From Clostridia bacterium (GTDB lineage: Bacteria > Bacillota > Clostridia > Oscillospirales > CAG-272): 64,000 bases of DNA. The notes under the pieces were generated by a model. It was given only the letters and a program-made list of their open reading frames with translations. It had not been told where the DNA came from and ran no database searches. Of this stretch, positions 14,429 through 23,950 are shown one piece after another; positions within the stretch are counted from its first letter, which is position 1; each line of letters starts with the position of its first letter. The translations under genes and the position numbers were made by a program. Location of the stretch: assembly GCA_017451915.1 (NCBI GenBank), contig JAFTNJ010000056.1, forward strand, positions 1 to 64,000, read 5' to 3'.

Positions 14429-14431
14429 TTT

Positions 14432-14508
14432 TGGTGGAGACAACTGGATTCGAACCAGTGACCCCTTGCATGTCAAGCAAGTACTCTAACCAACTGAGCT
14501 ATGCCTCC
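14432..14508 (-). tRNA. tRNA-Val (anticodon GAC)
   Basis: A 77-nt cloverleaf on the minus strand, with CCA encoded. The acceptor GGAGGCA pairs with TGTCTCC, the anticodon stem CTTGC/GCAAG encloses the loop TTGACAT (anticodon GAC, reading GUC/GUU), and the T arm has GGTTCGAATCC. It sits at the border between the A/T-rich accessory patch and the host backbone, a usual place for integration. Confidence 0.95.
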
Positions 14509-14598
14509 AAACATGAGACATTATACCACAAACAATTTCAAATTGCAACCCCTTTTTGAAAAAATCTTTACTTTTTACAAGATTTCTTACCGCTAAAA

Positions 14599-14633
14599 GG
14601 CTATCCGCAATCATAAAATCCTTGCGGATAGCC
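14599..14633 (-). terminator. Terminator of the htrA-to-GT2 operon
   Basis: A perfect 12-bp stem (14599-14610 with 14622-14633) followed on the minus strand by a T run, seven bases past the GT2 stop. Confidence 0.85.
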
Positions 14634-14639
14634 TTTTTA

Positions 14640-15353
14640 TCAAAGCTTGGTATTTTTAATGCGCTTTTTCATCTTTCGAAGATCCCGCAGCATACGCAGC
14701 GTATCCTTGATCACGCTTACCTTAGACTCCCCGTGATTAATGATCTTTACCGGCATTTCCACGATCTTCATATTCATTTTCATCGCCCAAAGAATGGCCT
14801 CAAAGTCAAAGGCAAAGCGATTGACCTCGCACCGCGAAAAAATCTTTTCGGTGGCTTCTCCGGAAAAGGCCTTGCAGCCGCACTGGGAATCCGAAAGACG
14901 GAATCCCCCGGCAATGCACAGCACCTTGATGTAGACCTTGGACATTAGCTTGCGCAGGAAGGTATATCCCTCGTAGCCGTCCTTTTGCAAATTGCGTGAG
15001 CCGATCACAAGGTCGGCCTCGGGATGCTCCGCAAAGGTGTTGACCACCCGCTCAATGACCTCGGTTCCATAGGCCAGATCCGCGTCGGTAAACATACGGA
15101 TCTCCCCCTTGGCGGCCAGCATAGCGGTACGCACGGCATACCCCTTCCCTTGGTTGGGTTGATAGGAGATCACCTGCACACAGGGCAACTCCAACGCTTT
15201 AACGATCTCATCACAGCCATCCTGACTGCCATCGCTGCAAAAGAGGATCTCATAGTCCTCAAAATGTTCTGCCATGTAGCGGGAAAGCTCCTGTGCCGTA
15301 TTGGCGATCACAGCCTTTTCATTATACATGGGGATACAAACCGAGATTTTCAT
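14640..15353 (-). CDS. GT2-family glycosyltransferase, DPM1-like
   Basis: A 237-residue GT-A fold enzyme: ISVCIPMYNE start, a CSDGSQDG loop and the metal-binding FTDADLAYG (DAD at about 90-92). Length and the lack of membrane helices fit the dolichol/undecaprenyl-phosphate hexosyltransferase group, which loads a sugar onto a polyprenyl carrier at the inner membrane face. The sugar is unknown. It starts three bases after rlmA and is the last gene of the htrA operon. Confidence 0.85.
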   Translation of the reverse strand: MKISVCIPMYNEKAVIANTAQELSRYMAEHFEDYEILFCSDGSQDGCDEIVKALELPCVQVISYQPNQGKGYAVRTAMLAAKGEIRMFTDADLAYGTEVIERVVNTFAEHPEADLVIGSRNLQKDGYEGYTFLRKLMSKVYIKVLCIAGGFRLSDSQCGCKAFSGEATEKIFSRCEVNRFAFDFEAILWAMKMNMKIVEMPVKIINHGESKVSVIKDTLRMLRDLRKMKKRIKNTKL

Positions 15354-15356
15354 TTC

Positions 15357-16181
15357 TTAAACGTCCTTTCGAAACAGAAAAATATCAAAGTCCAGCTCCG
15401 TTGTGAGCTCATTCAACCCAAGCAGCTTCTCCCGATCGGATTCCGAGGTGCGCCAATAATAAGGCGTCATGGAAAAGAGTGCCGAAATGTGCTCCTGCCC
15501 GACAACCGTCACCGTATAATGCAGGCGTTCCTTGGAAATAAGGCACATGTTTTGCGGAAGATCGTTCCGCCCTGCGTTGAGATAGGGATTGTCGTAAATT
15601 GCGTTTTTCAAACCAAACAAATGCCGCTCTCCCGCACCGATCAGTAGCACGTAGCCATCGGGCTTAAGCACGCGCAGGAATTCCTCCTCTGCGCAAGGCG
15701 CAAAGATATTCAACACCAGATCCAGCGAGGCATCCTCCACAGGGAGGGAAAACAGGCTGGCAATGACGAATCCTGCACCGTTCTTTTGCGCTTTGGCCGT
15801 TTTGGCCGCCGCATCAATGCCGTTGCGAGAAAGATCCACCCCCAGCACGTCCAGCTTTTCGGAAAGCCGATTGGTATAGTATCCTTCTCCGCAACCGGCA
15901 TCCAATACCGACGCCACACCAAGGAAATCTATTTTTTGACAAATTGCATCGGCCAACGGCTGATAATAGCCGGAATTCAAAAACAGCCTTCGGGCGTTGA
16001 TCGCTTCCTTTAAATCCCCATCCCCACCGTGGGGACCGGCAAGATTCAGGTATCCGCTCTTGGAAAAATCAAAGCAATGAATCCTTGCCCCCTGACAAAG
16101 GCAGGATTTTTCGTTCTCGGTGAGAGCCAAACGGCTATGACACACCGGGCAACGCAAACGTGCAAGTACGGAATGCTTCAA
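15357..16181 (-). CDS. rlmA: RlmA-type 23S rRNA (guanine-N1) methyltransferase
   Basis: A 274-residue SAM-dependent enzyme. The N-terminal zinc-binding module shows CPVCHSRL and two later Cys residues plus His (residues 11-35). It is followed by the family block FDFSKSGYLNL and the SAM-binding VLDAGCGEGYYT (about 92-103). RlmA(II) enzymes of Gram-positives modify G748 in the peptide exit tunnel. The start ATG overlaps the kinase stop by 4 bases, so it is co-translated with the two-component genes. Confidence 0.85.
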   Translation of the reverse strand: MKHSVLARLRCPVCHSRLALTENEKSCLCQGARIHCFDFSKSGYLNLAGPHGGDGDLKEAINARRLFLNSGYYQPLADAICQKIDFLGVASVLDAGCGEGYYTNRLSEKLDVLGVDLSRNGIDAAAKTAKAQKNGAGFVIASLFSLPVEDASLDLVLNIFAPCAEEEFLRVLKPDGYVLLIGAGERHLFGLKNAIYDNPYLNAGRNDLPQNMCLISKERLHYTVTVVGQEHISALFSMTPYYWRTSESDREKLLGLNELTTELDFDIFLFRKDV

Positions 16182-17734
16182 TGTGTTTCCTCCTCATTTG
16201 TTGTCGATTCCAATCGTTGCGTAGGATGAATCACCGGCAATTCAAACCAAAAAACAGAGCCCTTCTGCAGAGTACTGCTCACACCGTAGCCGGCGCGGTG
16301 CTTATCCAGGATCTCCTTGACGATGGAAAGCCCCAATCCGCTGCCCACCATGGCACGCTTGTGGACTTTATCGATCCGATAATAGCGATCCCAGATATAA
16401 GGGACCTCGTCCTGAGGAATCCCGGCGCCGGTATCGGCAATGTTGACGCGAACAGTCTTGCCGTCCGTAACCAGAGTTACCGTAACCGAGCGATCCTCCC
16501 CGGTATAGTTAATGGCATTGTTGATCAGGTTGTACAGCACCTGAAGAATCATGCTCCGATCCGCCCAAACGTAGGCTTCTCCCTGACCGTCCCACAAAAT
16601 TCGATACCCCTGATGCTTGGTAAAGGCATCGTAACGTTCCATGGTTTCCTCAATCGCCTCGGTCAGATCAAAGACCTCAAAACGCGGCACAATGGATCCT
16701 GCCTGCATTTTGGAAAGATCCAAGAGGTCGTTGACCAGGGCCGACAGACGCGCGGTTTCGTCAATGATCAGCTGCATATTTTCCGGCGTGTTCTCCCCGG
16801 GAATATCCCGCATCATCTCACCGTACCCGCGAATCATGGTCAAGGGCGTGCGGAGATCATGGGAGATATTGGCAATCAATTCTTTTTGCAGCCGATCCAC
16901 CTTGGAAAGCTCCATGGCGGCATAGTTCAGAGTGTCTGCCAGTTCACGGGTTTCCCGATACCCCTGCCCCGAGAACGGAACGTCGTACCGTCCCCGTGCC
17001 AGCTGCTTTGCCGACTCGTTCATGCGGATCAAGGGCTTGGATATCTTTCGGTAAAGCAAAAATACCATCACCGACGCTGCCAGCACCAAAATACAGACGA
17101 TCCAAACGAATTGCATTTTCAGCGTTTCTACCGTAGAATTCAAGGGCAGAAGCTTACTGTTCAGAAATAGAATATAATAGGCGCCGTCCTCTTCGGCTTT
17201 GGCGATGCGAACATATACCAACCGAATATTTTCGGCAGGGATCTTGGAGTCTTTATCCTCACTGCGATGAAAGATCTGCCACCAAGGACGCTCGTCCGGA
17301 ATCTCATATCCGCCAAAGGCCATTTTGGTTTGGTAAGCGCCGCCATTTTCCAATGCCTTTTTATAAATCTCCGAAAGAAATTTGGAATCCATCCAATGAT
17401 CTCTGTACTCGCCGCCCGCATTGGCTCCCGCCACGTGGATCGCTTCCTCTCCCTGCACCCGATATATGGCAATGCTCATGGAACGCTCCACCGCCTGGGA
17501 GGAGGTTTCAATCTGCAGGTTGTCCCTCCCAAGGGAGGGGATCAGCGATTCGGCCGTAAGCTCAAGCTCTACCTTTTTTACCGACTCAAAGAAAAAATCC
17601 AGCAAAAGGATTTGGAACACGCCAACGATCAAAAAGGTGATGGCTAAAAAGGACAGAAAGTAGGCGATCAGCTTCCAACGAATACTGGCACCGTGCGGCT
17701 TTCGTGGGCGTTTTTGGAGTTCCCGATCACTCAT
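16178..17734 (-). CDS. Sensor histidine kinase
   Basis: A 518-residue membrane kinase. It has a first helix at about 25-52, an extracytoplasmic sensor domain of about 140 residues, and a second helix near 197-219. These are followed by a HAMP linker, a HisKA domain with the phospho-acceptor ISHDLRTPLTMIRGY (His about 290), and an HATPase domain with DTGAGIPQDE and GSGLGLSIVK. It overlaps the response-regulator gene by 4 bases. Downstream of htrA, this pair plausibly senses envelope damage; the ligand is not deducible. Confidence 0.93.
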   Translation of the reverse strand: MSDRELQKRPRKPHGASIRWKLIAYFLSFLAITFLIVGVFQILLLDFFFESVKKVELELTAESLIPSLGRDNLQIETSSQAVERSMSIAIYRVQGEEAIHVAGANAGGEYRDHWMDSKFLSEIYKKALENGGAYQTKMAFGGYEIPDERPWWQIFHRSEDKDSKIPAENIRLVYVRIAKAEEDGAYYILFLNSKLLPLNSTVETLKMQFVWIVCILVLAASVMVFLLYRKISKPLIRMNESAKQLARGRYDVPFSGQGYRETRELADTLNYAAMELSKVDRLQKELIANISHDLRTPLTMIRGYGEMMRDIPGENTPENMQLIIDETARLSALVNDLLDLSKMQAGSIVPRFEVFDLTEAIEETMERYDAFTKHQGYRILWDGQGEAYVWADRSMILQVLYNLINNAINYTGEDRSVTVTLVTDGKTVRVNIADTGAGIPQDEVPYIWDRYYRIDKVHKRAMVGSGLGLSIVKEILDKHRAGYGVSSTLQKGSVFWFELPVIHPTQRLESTTNEEETH

Positions 17735-18429
17735 ACGCCCTCAAAGCGGTAGCCTACACCGCGTAGCGTAACGATAAATTTGCTGTATCGTCCAAGGCTT
17801 TTCCGCAACAGCTTGATATGGGTATCCAGCGTACGGGCATCTCCGTAAAAATCGTAGCCCCAAACCTCACACAACAGCTTTTCTCTGGAAAGTGCAATGT
17901 TTCGGTTGGAAAGAAGATAGAAAAACAGATCGTATTCCTTGGGAGACATATCCACACGCTCGCCGTCAATAAAGACCAGACGTGCGGTCACGTCGGCGCG
18001 CAGTCCGCCATTGTCCATTTCCACCACTACGTTGGGGGTATTTTGCGAAGAAAAAAGATTGCTTCCCCGTGCCATGCGCTTCATGATCGCATCAATGCGA
18101 AGCATCAGCTCCTTGGGAGAAAAGGGCTTGGTAACGTAATCGTCCACACCGACCTCAAAGCCATTAATACGATCGTATTCCTCGCCCCGCGCGGAGAGCA
18201 TGATGATAGGAGTATTGGTGACCTTGCGGATCTCTCGGCATGCCGAAAAGCCGTCCAGCTCGGGCATCATAATATCCATCAAAATAATATCGTAGGTATT
18301 CTTTCGACAAAGCAGAACCGCCTCCATACCGTCGCCGGCCTCGGTGATGGTATGGCCTTCGAATTCCGCGTATTTTTTGATAATCGAACGAATGCGAGAT
18401 TCGTCATCCACAACTAAAATATGATACAT
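17731..18429 (-). CDS. OmpR/PhoB-family response regulator
   Basis: A 232-residue regulator. The receiver domain has DDE near residues 8-10, the phospho-acceptor Asp in ILMDIMMPELDG (about 51), Thr/Ser in MLSARG and Lys in TKPFSP. The winged-helix DNA-binding domain (about 130-232) ends with TLRGVGYRFE. It precedes its kinase with a 4-base overlap and follows htrA by 32 bases. The nearest candidate target is the htrA promoter region, but I see no clear direct repeat there. Confidence 0.93.
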   Translation of the reverse strand: MYHILVVDDESRIRSIIKKYAEFEGHTITEAGDGMEAVLLCRKNTYDIILMDIMMPELDGFSACREIRKVTNTPIIMLSARGEEYDRINGFEVGVDDYVTKPFSPKELMLRIDAIMKRMARGSNLFSSQNTPNVVVEMDNGGLRADVTARLVFIDGERVDMSPKEYDLFFYLLSNRNIALSREKLLCEVWGYDFYGDARTLDTHIKLLRKSLGRYSKFIVTLRGVGYRFEGV

Positions 18430-18461
18430 GAGCGCTTCGTCCTTTCTAATGTCTTAAAGGG

Positions 18462-19805
18462 TCAGTTCAAACGGTCGGCAACACCCTCGGGAACATACTC
18501 TTGCAATACCAGGGTAGTGGTAAATTCCTCGCCGTCCCGCGATGCCACAATGGTAAGGGTGTCCCCTACCTTGCAGGCGCTGATCAGCACCTCCATCTCC
18601 GCCGAGGTGGTAATGGCGGTTCCGTTGATGGACACGATGCGATCCTTATTCTTCAGATCCTGGCAGTAAACCGATTCCACAACATAGACACCGATGGTAT
18701 CGATTCCGTAATAGTAATGATAGCGATTGATGTTGGAGGAATTGATATCCAATACCTCCAGGCCGTGATCTACAATGCCGCGCACGTAACCAAACTCGAT
18801 CAAGTCCAGCTCCACTTGGTAGGCAGAGTCGATGGGAATGGCAAAGGCAAGCCCTTCCACGCCCTCGGCGGCATACTTGGCGTTCACAATACCAATCAGC
18901 TTGCCGTCCAGATTGAAGAGTCCGCCACCGGAGTTCCCCGAGTTGATGGCCGCATTGGTCTGCAGCAGCGTCATGGTGGTGCCGTCGGAGGTCAGAATAC
19001 TGCGCTCGGTGGCACTGATGATTCCGTCGGTCACGGTTCCCTCCAGGGTGCCCAAGGGATTGCCAATGGCAACCACGCGCTCACCAATCACCAGATCCGA
19101 GCTACACCCCTGCTCCGCGTAAGCGAGAGCCTTGGTGGGATTGATTCGCAAAACCGCAAGATCGCTGGTGGCGTCGGAGCCCACCAGAGAGGCTTGGTAT
19201 TTTTCTCCGTTGTTCAACGTCACGGTCACCTCGTTGGCATTCTCTACCACGTGATTGCAGGTCAAAATGTAACCGTCTGCCGAAATCACAACGCCGCTGC
19301 CACGGCTTACCGAGGTACCGGTTTCGCCAAAGAAGGAGGAGGTCATCACGCTGGCTTCAATCACCACCACCGTGTCCTGTACCTTTTCGGCAACCTGGGA
19401 CACCGAGAACACGTCTTCCCCCGCAGAGCCGTACTCCGAGGCGTTGGACTGAGATTTATCCAGCAGTCCCTGGGGATTTTCGTTCAAAAGATCGTTTTGG
19501 GAAGGTGCGTTGGTAACCGTGTTCTCCTCGGTTGGAGCCGTTTCACGGAAGGAAAGAGCGCAAAGCGCACCGCCAAAACCGGAGCCAAAGGCAATTACGG
19601 CACAGAGCAGTACGGTAAGTACACGCATCCCACCGCCGCCGTTTTGGTTCTTGGGAGCATTACGCATAGGGCCGCGTGCGGGTTGTGAGGGCTCCATACC
19701 GGAAAATACGTATTCATAAGAATGATTCGGGTTCGATGCATATGGCTCAGAGTGATTGTTTCCTCCGAAATTGTTCTCATTGAATTGATTGCTTGAATGA
19801 TTCAT
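18462..19805 (-). CDS. htrA: HtrA/DegP-type membrane serine protease with PDZ domain
   Basis: A 447-residue type II membrane protease. The cytoplasmic N-terminus of about 60 residues is rich in Asn, Ser and Pro, followed by one membrane helix (about 65-88) and a Ser-rich linker. The trypsin-like domain has catalytic His in TCNHVVENA, Asp in SDLAVLRI and Ser in GNSGGGLF. A C-terminal PDZ domain ends the protein. The start is ATG 19805, since GGAGG lies eight bases upstream; the frame is open to 19820. It degrades or refolds damaged exported proteins. It heads an operon with a two-component system. Confidence 0.93.
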   Translation of the reverse strand: MNHSSNQFNENNFGGNNHSEPYASNPNHSYEYVFSGMEPSQPARGPMRNAPKNQNGGGGMRVLTVLLCAVIAFGSGFGGALCALSFRETAPTEENTVTNAPSQNDLLNENPQGLLDKSQSNASEYGSAGEDVFSVSQVAEKVQDTVVVIEASVMTSSFFGETGTSVSRGSGVVISADGYILTCNHVVENANEVTVTLNNGEKYQASLVGSDATSDLAVLRINPTKALAYAEQGCSSDLVIGERVVAIGNPLGTLEGTVTDGIISATERSILTSDGTTMTLLQTNAAINSGNSGGGLFNLDGKLIGIVNAKYAAEGVEGLAFAIPIDSAYQVELDLIEFGYVRGIVDHGLEVLDINSSNINRYHYYYGIDTIGVYVVESVYCQDLKNKDRIVSINGTAITTSAEMEVLISACKVGDTLTIVASRDGEEFTTTLVLQEYVPEGVADRLN

Positions 19806-19931
19806 TTTCAATTCCTCCAATTTATCGGGCTTCTAACAAATCCCTTTTGTTTTTGCAAGCCTATTATATCCGTTCAATGTGACGGCGAAATGAAGATGGT
19901 AGAAAAAAACCTTGAAAAATCGCTTGCCTTC

Positions 19932-19960
19932 TTGTTTTTCCTGCGTTCATCTGCTATAAT
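19932..19960 (+). promoter_or_regulatory. Promoter of the queG-like/addBA operon
   Basis: TTGTTT (19932-19937), a 17-base spacer, and TATAAT (19955-19960), about 60 bases upstream of the TTG start at 20019. Its position rules out translation starts further upstream. Confidence 0.7.
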
Positions 19961-20018
19961 AATTAAGGAACAACTATATTATACCACAAAGCCAATCCAA
20001 AAGCAAGGAGAAATCAAA

Positions 20019-20855
20019 TTGTTTGCATTTTTATCGAATTTTTTGCAAAAGGAACAGATCGAGCTGTGGGGATCCCTTCCCCTTTCCTCGTGCCATATCG
20101 TAAAGCCCTATCTTTTGGAGCGGACAGAAATCAGTGACGGCACCGTCATTCTCCTTGCCATTCCCTATTACACGCACGCCTGCGACGATCCCCGCCGCAA
20201 TCTGTCTGCCTATGCCGTATCCAAAGATTATCACGCCTTTTGCCGACAATTCTTCGAAAAACTGTTGATCGAGCTACGGGAACGCTTTCCGTCCCATCGC
20301 TTTTCCGCCTTTGCCGATCATTCTCCCATCGATGAGCGTGACGCGGCCGCACGGGCAGGCCTGGGCGTGATTGGAAAAAATCATTTGCTTTTGACAGAGA
20401 AATACTCCTCTTACGTCTTTTTCGGAGAGCTGATCACCGACGCCAAGCTCCCCACCAAGGAGACCGAAATTGGCTATTGCAATGCCTGCGGTCTCTGTCA
20501 AAGGAACTGTCCCATGAACCACGGCTGTCCCACCTGCCTTTCGGCACTGACCCAAAAGAAAGGGATCCTGACCCCCGAGGAGGAGCAAAACCTCCTTCGC
20601 TACGGAAGCGTTTGGGGATGTGATCTTTGCCAGGACGTCTGCCCTTACACGGTACGGGCAAAACAAGAAGGAAGCATTTACACGCCCATCGCCTTTTTTG
20701 AGGAGGCTTGTACTCCGGTATTGACCGAAAAGCTGATTTCAGAAATGACGGAAGAAGAATTTTCCCATCGTGCCTACGCCTGGCGCGGCAGAGATACGGT
20801 GCTTCGCAACTTGAAGCTGATGAATAAACATAGAGAGGAGGATCCCCCATGTTAA
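20019..20855 (+). CDS. QueG-like iron-sulfur protein (epoxyqueuosine reductase family)
   Basis: A 278-residue protein. It has the QueG N-terminal domain with the active-site-type segment DERDAAARAGLGVIGKN and the double 4Fe-4S module CNACGLCQRNCP...CPTC and CDLCQDVCP. Full QueG is about 380 residues with a C-terminal HEAT-like tail, which is missing here, so this is the short variant common in Firmicutes. Its reaction is unproven. The start is TTG at 20019, with AAGGAG eight bases upstream and a promoter at 19932-19960; in-frame ATGs further upstream lie before the promoter. The stop overlaps the addB start by 7 bases. Confidence 0.75.
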   Translation: MFAFLSNFLQKEQIELWGSLPLSSCHIVKPYLLERTEISDGTVILLAIPYYTHACDDPRRNLSAYAVSKDYHAFCRQFFEKLLIELRERFPSHRFSAFADHSPIDERDAAARAGLGVIGKNHLLLTEKYSSYVFFGELITDAKLPTKETEIGYCNACGLCQRNCPMNHGCPTCLSALTQKKGILTPEEEQNLLRYGSVWGCDLCQDVCPYTVRAKQEGSIYTPIAFFEEACTPVLTEKLISEMTEEEFSHRAYAWRGRDTVLRNLKLMNKHREEDPPC

Positions 20856-23800
20856 AGCTGCTCTGCGGCATATCCGGTGCGGGAAAAACCGCGTGGTTAC
20901 TGGAGCGCATCCGTGAGGACATTGCCAATGGAACCCGTTGCGTTTTACTGGTTCCCGAACAGCAGGCCTATACCAGCGAGCGGGACCTTCCCTCACTCCT
21001 GCCCTCCAACGCAGGCCTGTATTTTGAGATTGTCCATTTTTCGGGACTGGCCGAGGACGTATTCCGTACCTACGGCGGCATTACCAAGCGTTCTGCCAAT
21101 ACCGGTCTGCGCACGCTTTTGATGTGGGACACGCTGCGTACCCTCGCACCGCTTTTGCAGCAATACAAGCAAAACGCCAAAAACGATCCCTCCCTGTGCA
21201 CCCGTATGCTGCAAACCATTTCCGAGCTACATAACAACGGCATTACCGGCACCATGCTGGAGGAGGTCGCCAAGAATCTCCCTCAAAATGCGCTCCTGCA
21301 GAAAAAGATCCTGGATATTTCCATGATCGACGCCGTTTATCATGCAAAATCCGAGGAATGCTTTGGGAACGATCCCGAGGACAAGCTCCTTCGCCTGGCG
21401 GAAATGCTTCGAAACCACGATTATTTTCAAAATTCCCACATCTACGTGGATTCCTTTACCAGCTTTACGGCTCAGGAATACCAAGTGCTGGGGGAGATCC
21501 TGCGGCAGGCCTCCTGCGTAACGGTTTCCCTCTGCATGGATCCCCAAAACAGCAAGCTTCCCCACTTTGAAACCGTGATCAATACCTCCAAACGTTTGCA
21601 AAAGCTGGCCAATCGGGTAGATACGACCACCGAAAAGATCGCCCTTTCGGCCGAGCATCTGCGCAAACCCACAGAGTTGGAGTTGTTGGGACGGGAAATC
21701 TGGAATTTTGAAGGTCAACGATACACAAAAAAGGAAGCCTCCGAAAACACCGAGGAAGCGGTGTTCCTTTTGCGTTGCAAAAATCTTTATGAGGAAGCCG
21801 AGGCAGCGGCACTCAACATTTTGCATCTGGTGCAAAATGGACTTCACTACGGTGACATTGCCGTTGTGGCAAGAGACTGTGAAACCTACCGCGGTGTTCT
21901 GGACGCCGCCATGGAGCGTTACGGGATCCCCTATTTTCTCTCGGAGCGCACCGATTTTTCCACCAAGCCCCTGTTCCGTCTGATCCTCTCTGCGCTGCGC
22001 GCCGTTTGCCGCCATTATCCTCTGCAGGAGGTCATAACACTGGTCAAAACCGGTCTTGCGGGCGTGGACCTGCGGGAATGCTCTCTGTTTGAAGAATACT
22101 GCGAAACCTGGCATATTTCCGGCTCGCGTTTTTTGGATGACGTTTGGAGCATGAACCCCGACGGGCTGACCCCGGAGCCCTCCCGGCGCGCCGTGGAGAT
22201 CCTGGAGTGCGCCAATCGGGTACGAAAGCAGGTCATTCTTCCTCTGCAGACCCTGCAAATCGAGTTGAATGCTTCCCCTCGCTTAAAGGACAAATGCGCG
22301 GCTCTGTACCACTATCTTGATCGCCTTGACATTGCCCGGATCCTTTCCGAGGGGGCAAAAAAGGAGCTGCTTTCCAATGCCAAGCGCGCCGCCGGAGAAA
22401 CGGTGCGACTGTATGCTACCTTGATGGACCGCCTGGCCGAGCTCTGTACCCTTCTGCCCAACGCAGAAATGAACACCGAGGACTTCACCGTTGCCATTGG
22501 TCTGCTCTTTTCCTCCACCGATATGGGGTCGGTTCCCAATACTCACGATTGCGTGATCATTGGTTCGGCCAACACCCTCCGCGTGGAAAAGGTTCGCGCC
22601 CTTTTGCTCCTCGGACTTTGCGAGGGGGAGTTTCCCCGTGCCATTGCCGACGACGGCATCCTTTCGGAGAGCGACAAGGATATTTTGGAGGATCTCGGCA
22701 TTCGGTTGGATTCCCGCGAACAGGCGCGCTTTTCGGAGGAGCTTCTGTACCTCTACCGTGCCATGACCAAGCCCACGGACGCCCTCTATCTTTCCACCGT
22801 ATCGGTGGATCCGGACGGATCTGCCCGGTCTCCCTCCATTGCCTACAATCGTACCGCCTTCCTCTTAAACAAAAAAGAACGGCTTTTTGACCGAAACGCA
22901 ATTCGCGCCCAAGGTGCCTTGAAGGGTGTTACCGAGGAGCCGCAACGTCAGCTCCCCGCACTGGCCCCCATGCCCGCAGGAAAGACACTCCGCCTCTCCC
23001 AATCCAAGATTCAGGCATTTGTCCTTTGTCCCTACCGCTATTACAGTACGTATCGCCTGAAATTACGGGAAAAGAAGGATTCTACCCCGGGCTATGCCGA
23101 TGACGGTACCTTTTTGCATTTTATTTTCCAAAAGTTTCTGGAAGCCTCTCTGGATGATGGCGGCCGACTTGCGGTCCCCGAGGCCGAGGAAATCGAGCCC
23201 CTGGCCGACAAGATCATTCTCGGTTATCTGGAAACCCTCTGCCCTATTCCTCCCAAGGAAATGGATGGACCGCTCCTGCATCTGTACACCCGGCTGCGCA
23301 AGCTGGCTCTGGTGATGCTGGAGGATATGATTGCTGAGCTGAAGCACAGCAAATTCGTTCCCACACGCTTTGAGCAGGTGATTGGCTCCTCCGAGGAGGA
23401 AAACCGTCTTCCCGCCGTCACGCTCACCCTCAAGGATGGCTCACGCGTGCTGCTTGGAGGTGTAATTGACCGCGTGGATCTTTACAAAAACCAAGACCGC
23501 GTTTATGTTCGCGTGGTGGATTACAAATCCGGAGAGCATCAATTCTCCCTGGACGACGTGGCTACCGGCATGGATATTCAGCTGGTGCTCTATCTCTTTG
23601 CCGTACTTTCCTCCGCCCCAAAGATCTACGCGCCTGCCGGTGCCGAGTATCTGTACACAAAAAGCGAAAAAGGCAGAACTACGGTGGCGCGCAGCGGACT
23701 TCGTTTGGAGGACAAAGAGATTTATGCCGCGCTGGACTCCTCGGAGGGCGGCCAATTTACAAAAAAATTAACCCCGCAAACCGAGGAACAAATCCACGTG

Positions 23801-23938
23801 CTGACCCAACGAATGCAAGATGCGGTATGCGCCGTAGCGCAACGTATTTTGGCAGGAGAGGCAGACAAGACCCCCTCGGAAAAGGCCTGCCGCTTCTGCC
23901 CTGTGCGGGAGCATTGCGACAAGGCCTATCACGGATGA
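20849..23938 (+). CDS. addB: AddB subunit of the AddAB helicase-nuclease
   Basis: A 1029-residue subunit of the two-subunit exonuclease/helicase that processes double-strand breaks and loads RecA in Gram-positives. Residues 7-15 form a P-loop (GISGAGKTA). The C-terminal nuclease domain carries DYKSGEH (about 890) and the iron-sulfur cysteines: one in FVLCPYRYY (about 725) and three in CRFCPVREHC (near the end). It starts inside the last codons of the queG-like gene after GAGAGGAGG and is followed by addA after 12 bases. Confidence 0.95.
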   Translation: MLKLLCGISGAGKTAWLLERIREDIANGTRCVLLVPEQQAYTSERDLPSLLPSNAGLYFEIVHFSGLAEDVFRTYGGITKRSANTGLRTLLMWDTLRTLAPLLQQYKQNAKNDPSLCTRMLQTISELHNNGITGTMLEEVAKNLPQNALLQKKILDISMIDAVYHAKSEECFGNDPEDKLLRLAEMLRNHDYFQNSHIYVDSFTSFTAQEYQVLGEILRQASCVTVSLCMDPQNSKLPHFETVINTSKRLQKLANRVDTTTEKIALSAEHLRKPTELELLGREIWNFEGQRYTKKEASENTEEAVFLLRCKNLYEEAEAAALNILHLVQNGLHYGDIAVVARDCETYRGVLDAAMERYGIPYFLSERTDFSTKPLFRLILSALRAVCRHYPLQEVITLVKTGLAGVDLRECSLFEEYCETWHISGSRFLDDVWSMNPDGLTPEPSRRAVEILECANRVRKQVILPLQTLQIELNASPRLKDKCAALYHYLDRLDIARILSEGAKKELLSNAKRAAGETVRLYATLMDRLAELCTLLPNAEMNTEDFTVAIGLLFSSTDMGSVPNTHDCVIIGSANTLRVEKVRALLLLGLCEGEFPRAIADDGILSESDKDILEDLGIRLDSREQARFSEELLYLYRAMTKPTDALYLSTVSVDPDGSARSPSIAYNRTAFLLNKKERLFDRNAIRAQGALKGVTEEPQRQLPALAPMPAGKTLRLSQSKIQAFVLCPYRYYSTYRLKLREKKDSTPGYADDGTFLHFIFQKFLEASLDDGGRLAVPEAEEIEPLADKIILGYLETLCPIPPKEMDGPLLHLYTRLRKLALVMLEDMIAELKHSKFVPTRFEQVIGSSEEENRLPAVTLTLKDGSRVLLGGVIDRVDLYKNQDRVYVRVVDYKSGEHQFSLDDVATGMDIQLVLYLFAVLSSAPKIYAPAGAEYLYTKSEKGRTTVARSGLRLEDKEIYAALDSSEGGQFTKKLTPQTEEQIHVLTQRMQDAVCAVAQRILAGEADKTPSEKACRFCPVREHCDKAYHG

Positions 23939-23950
23939 AAGGAGTAGATC

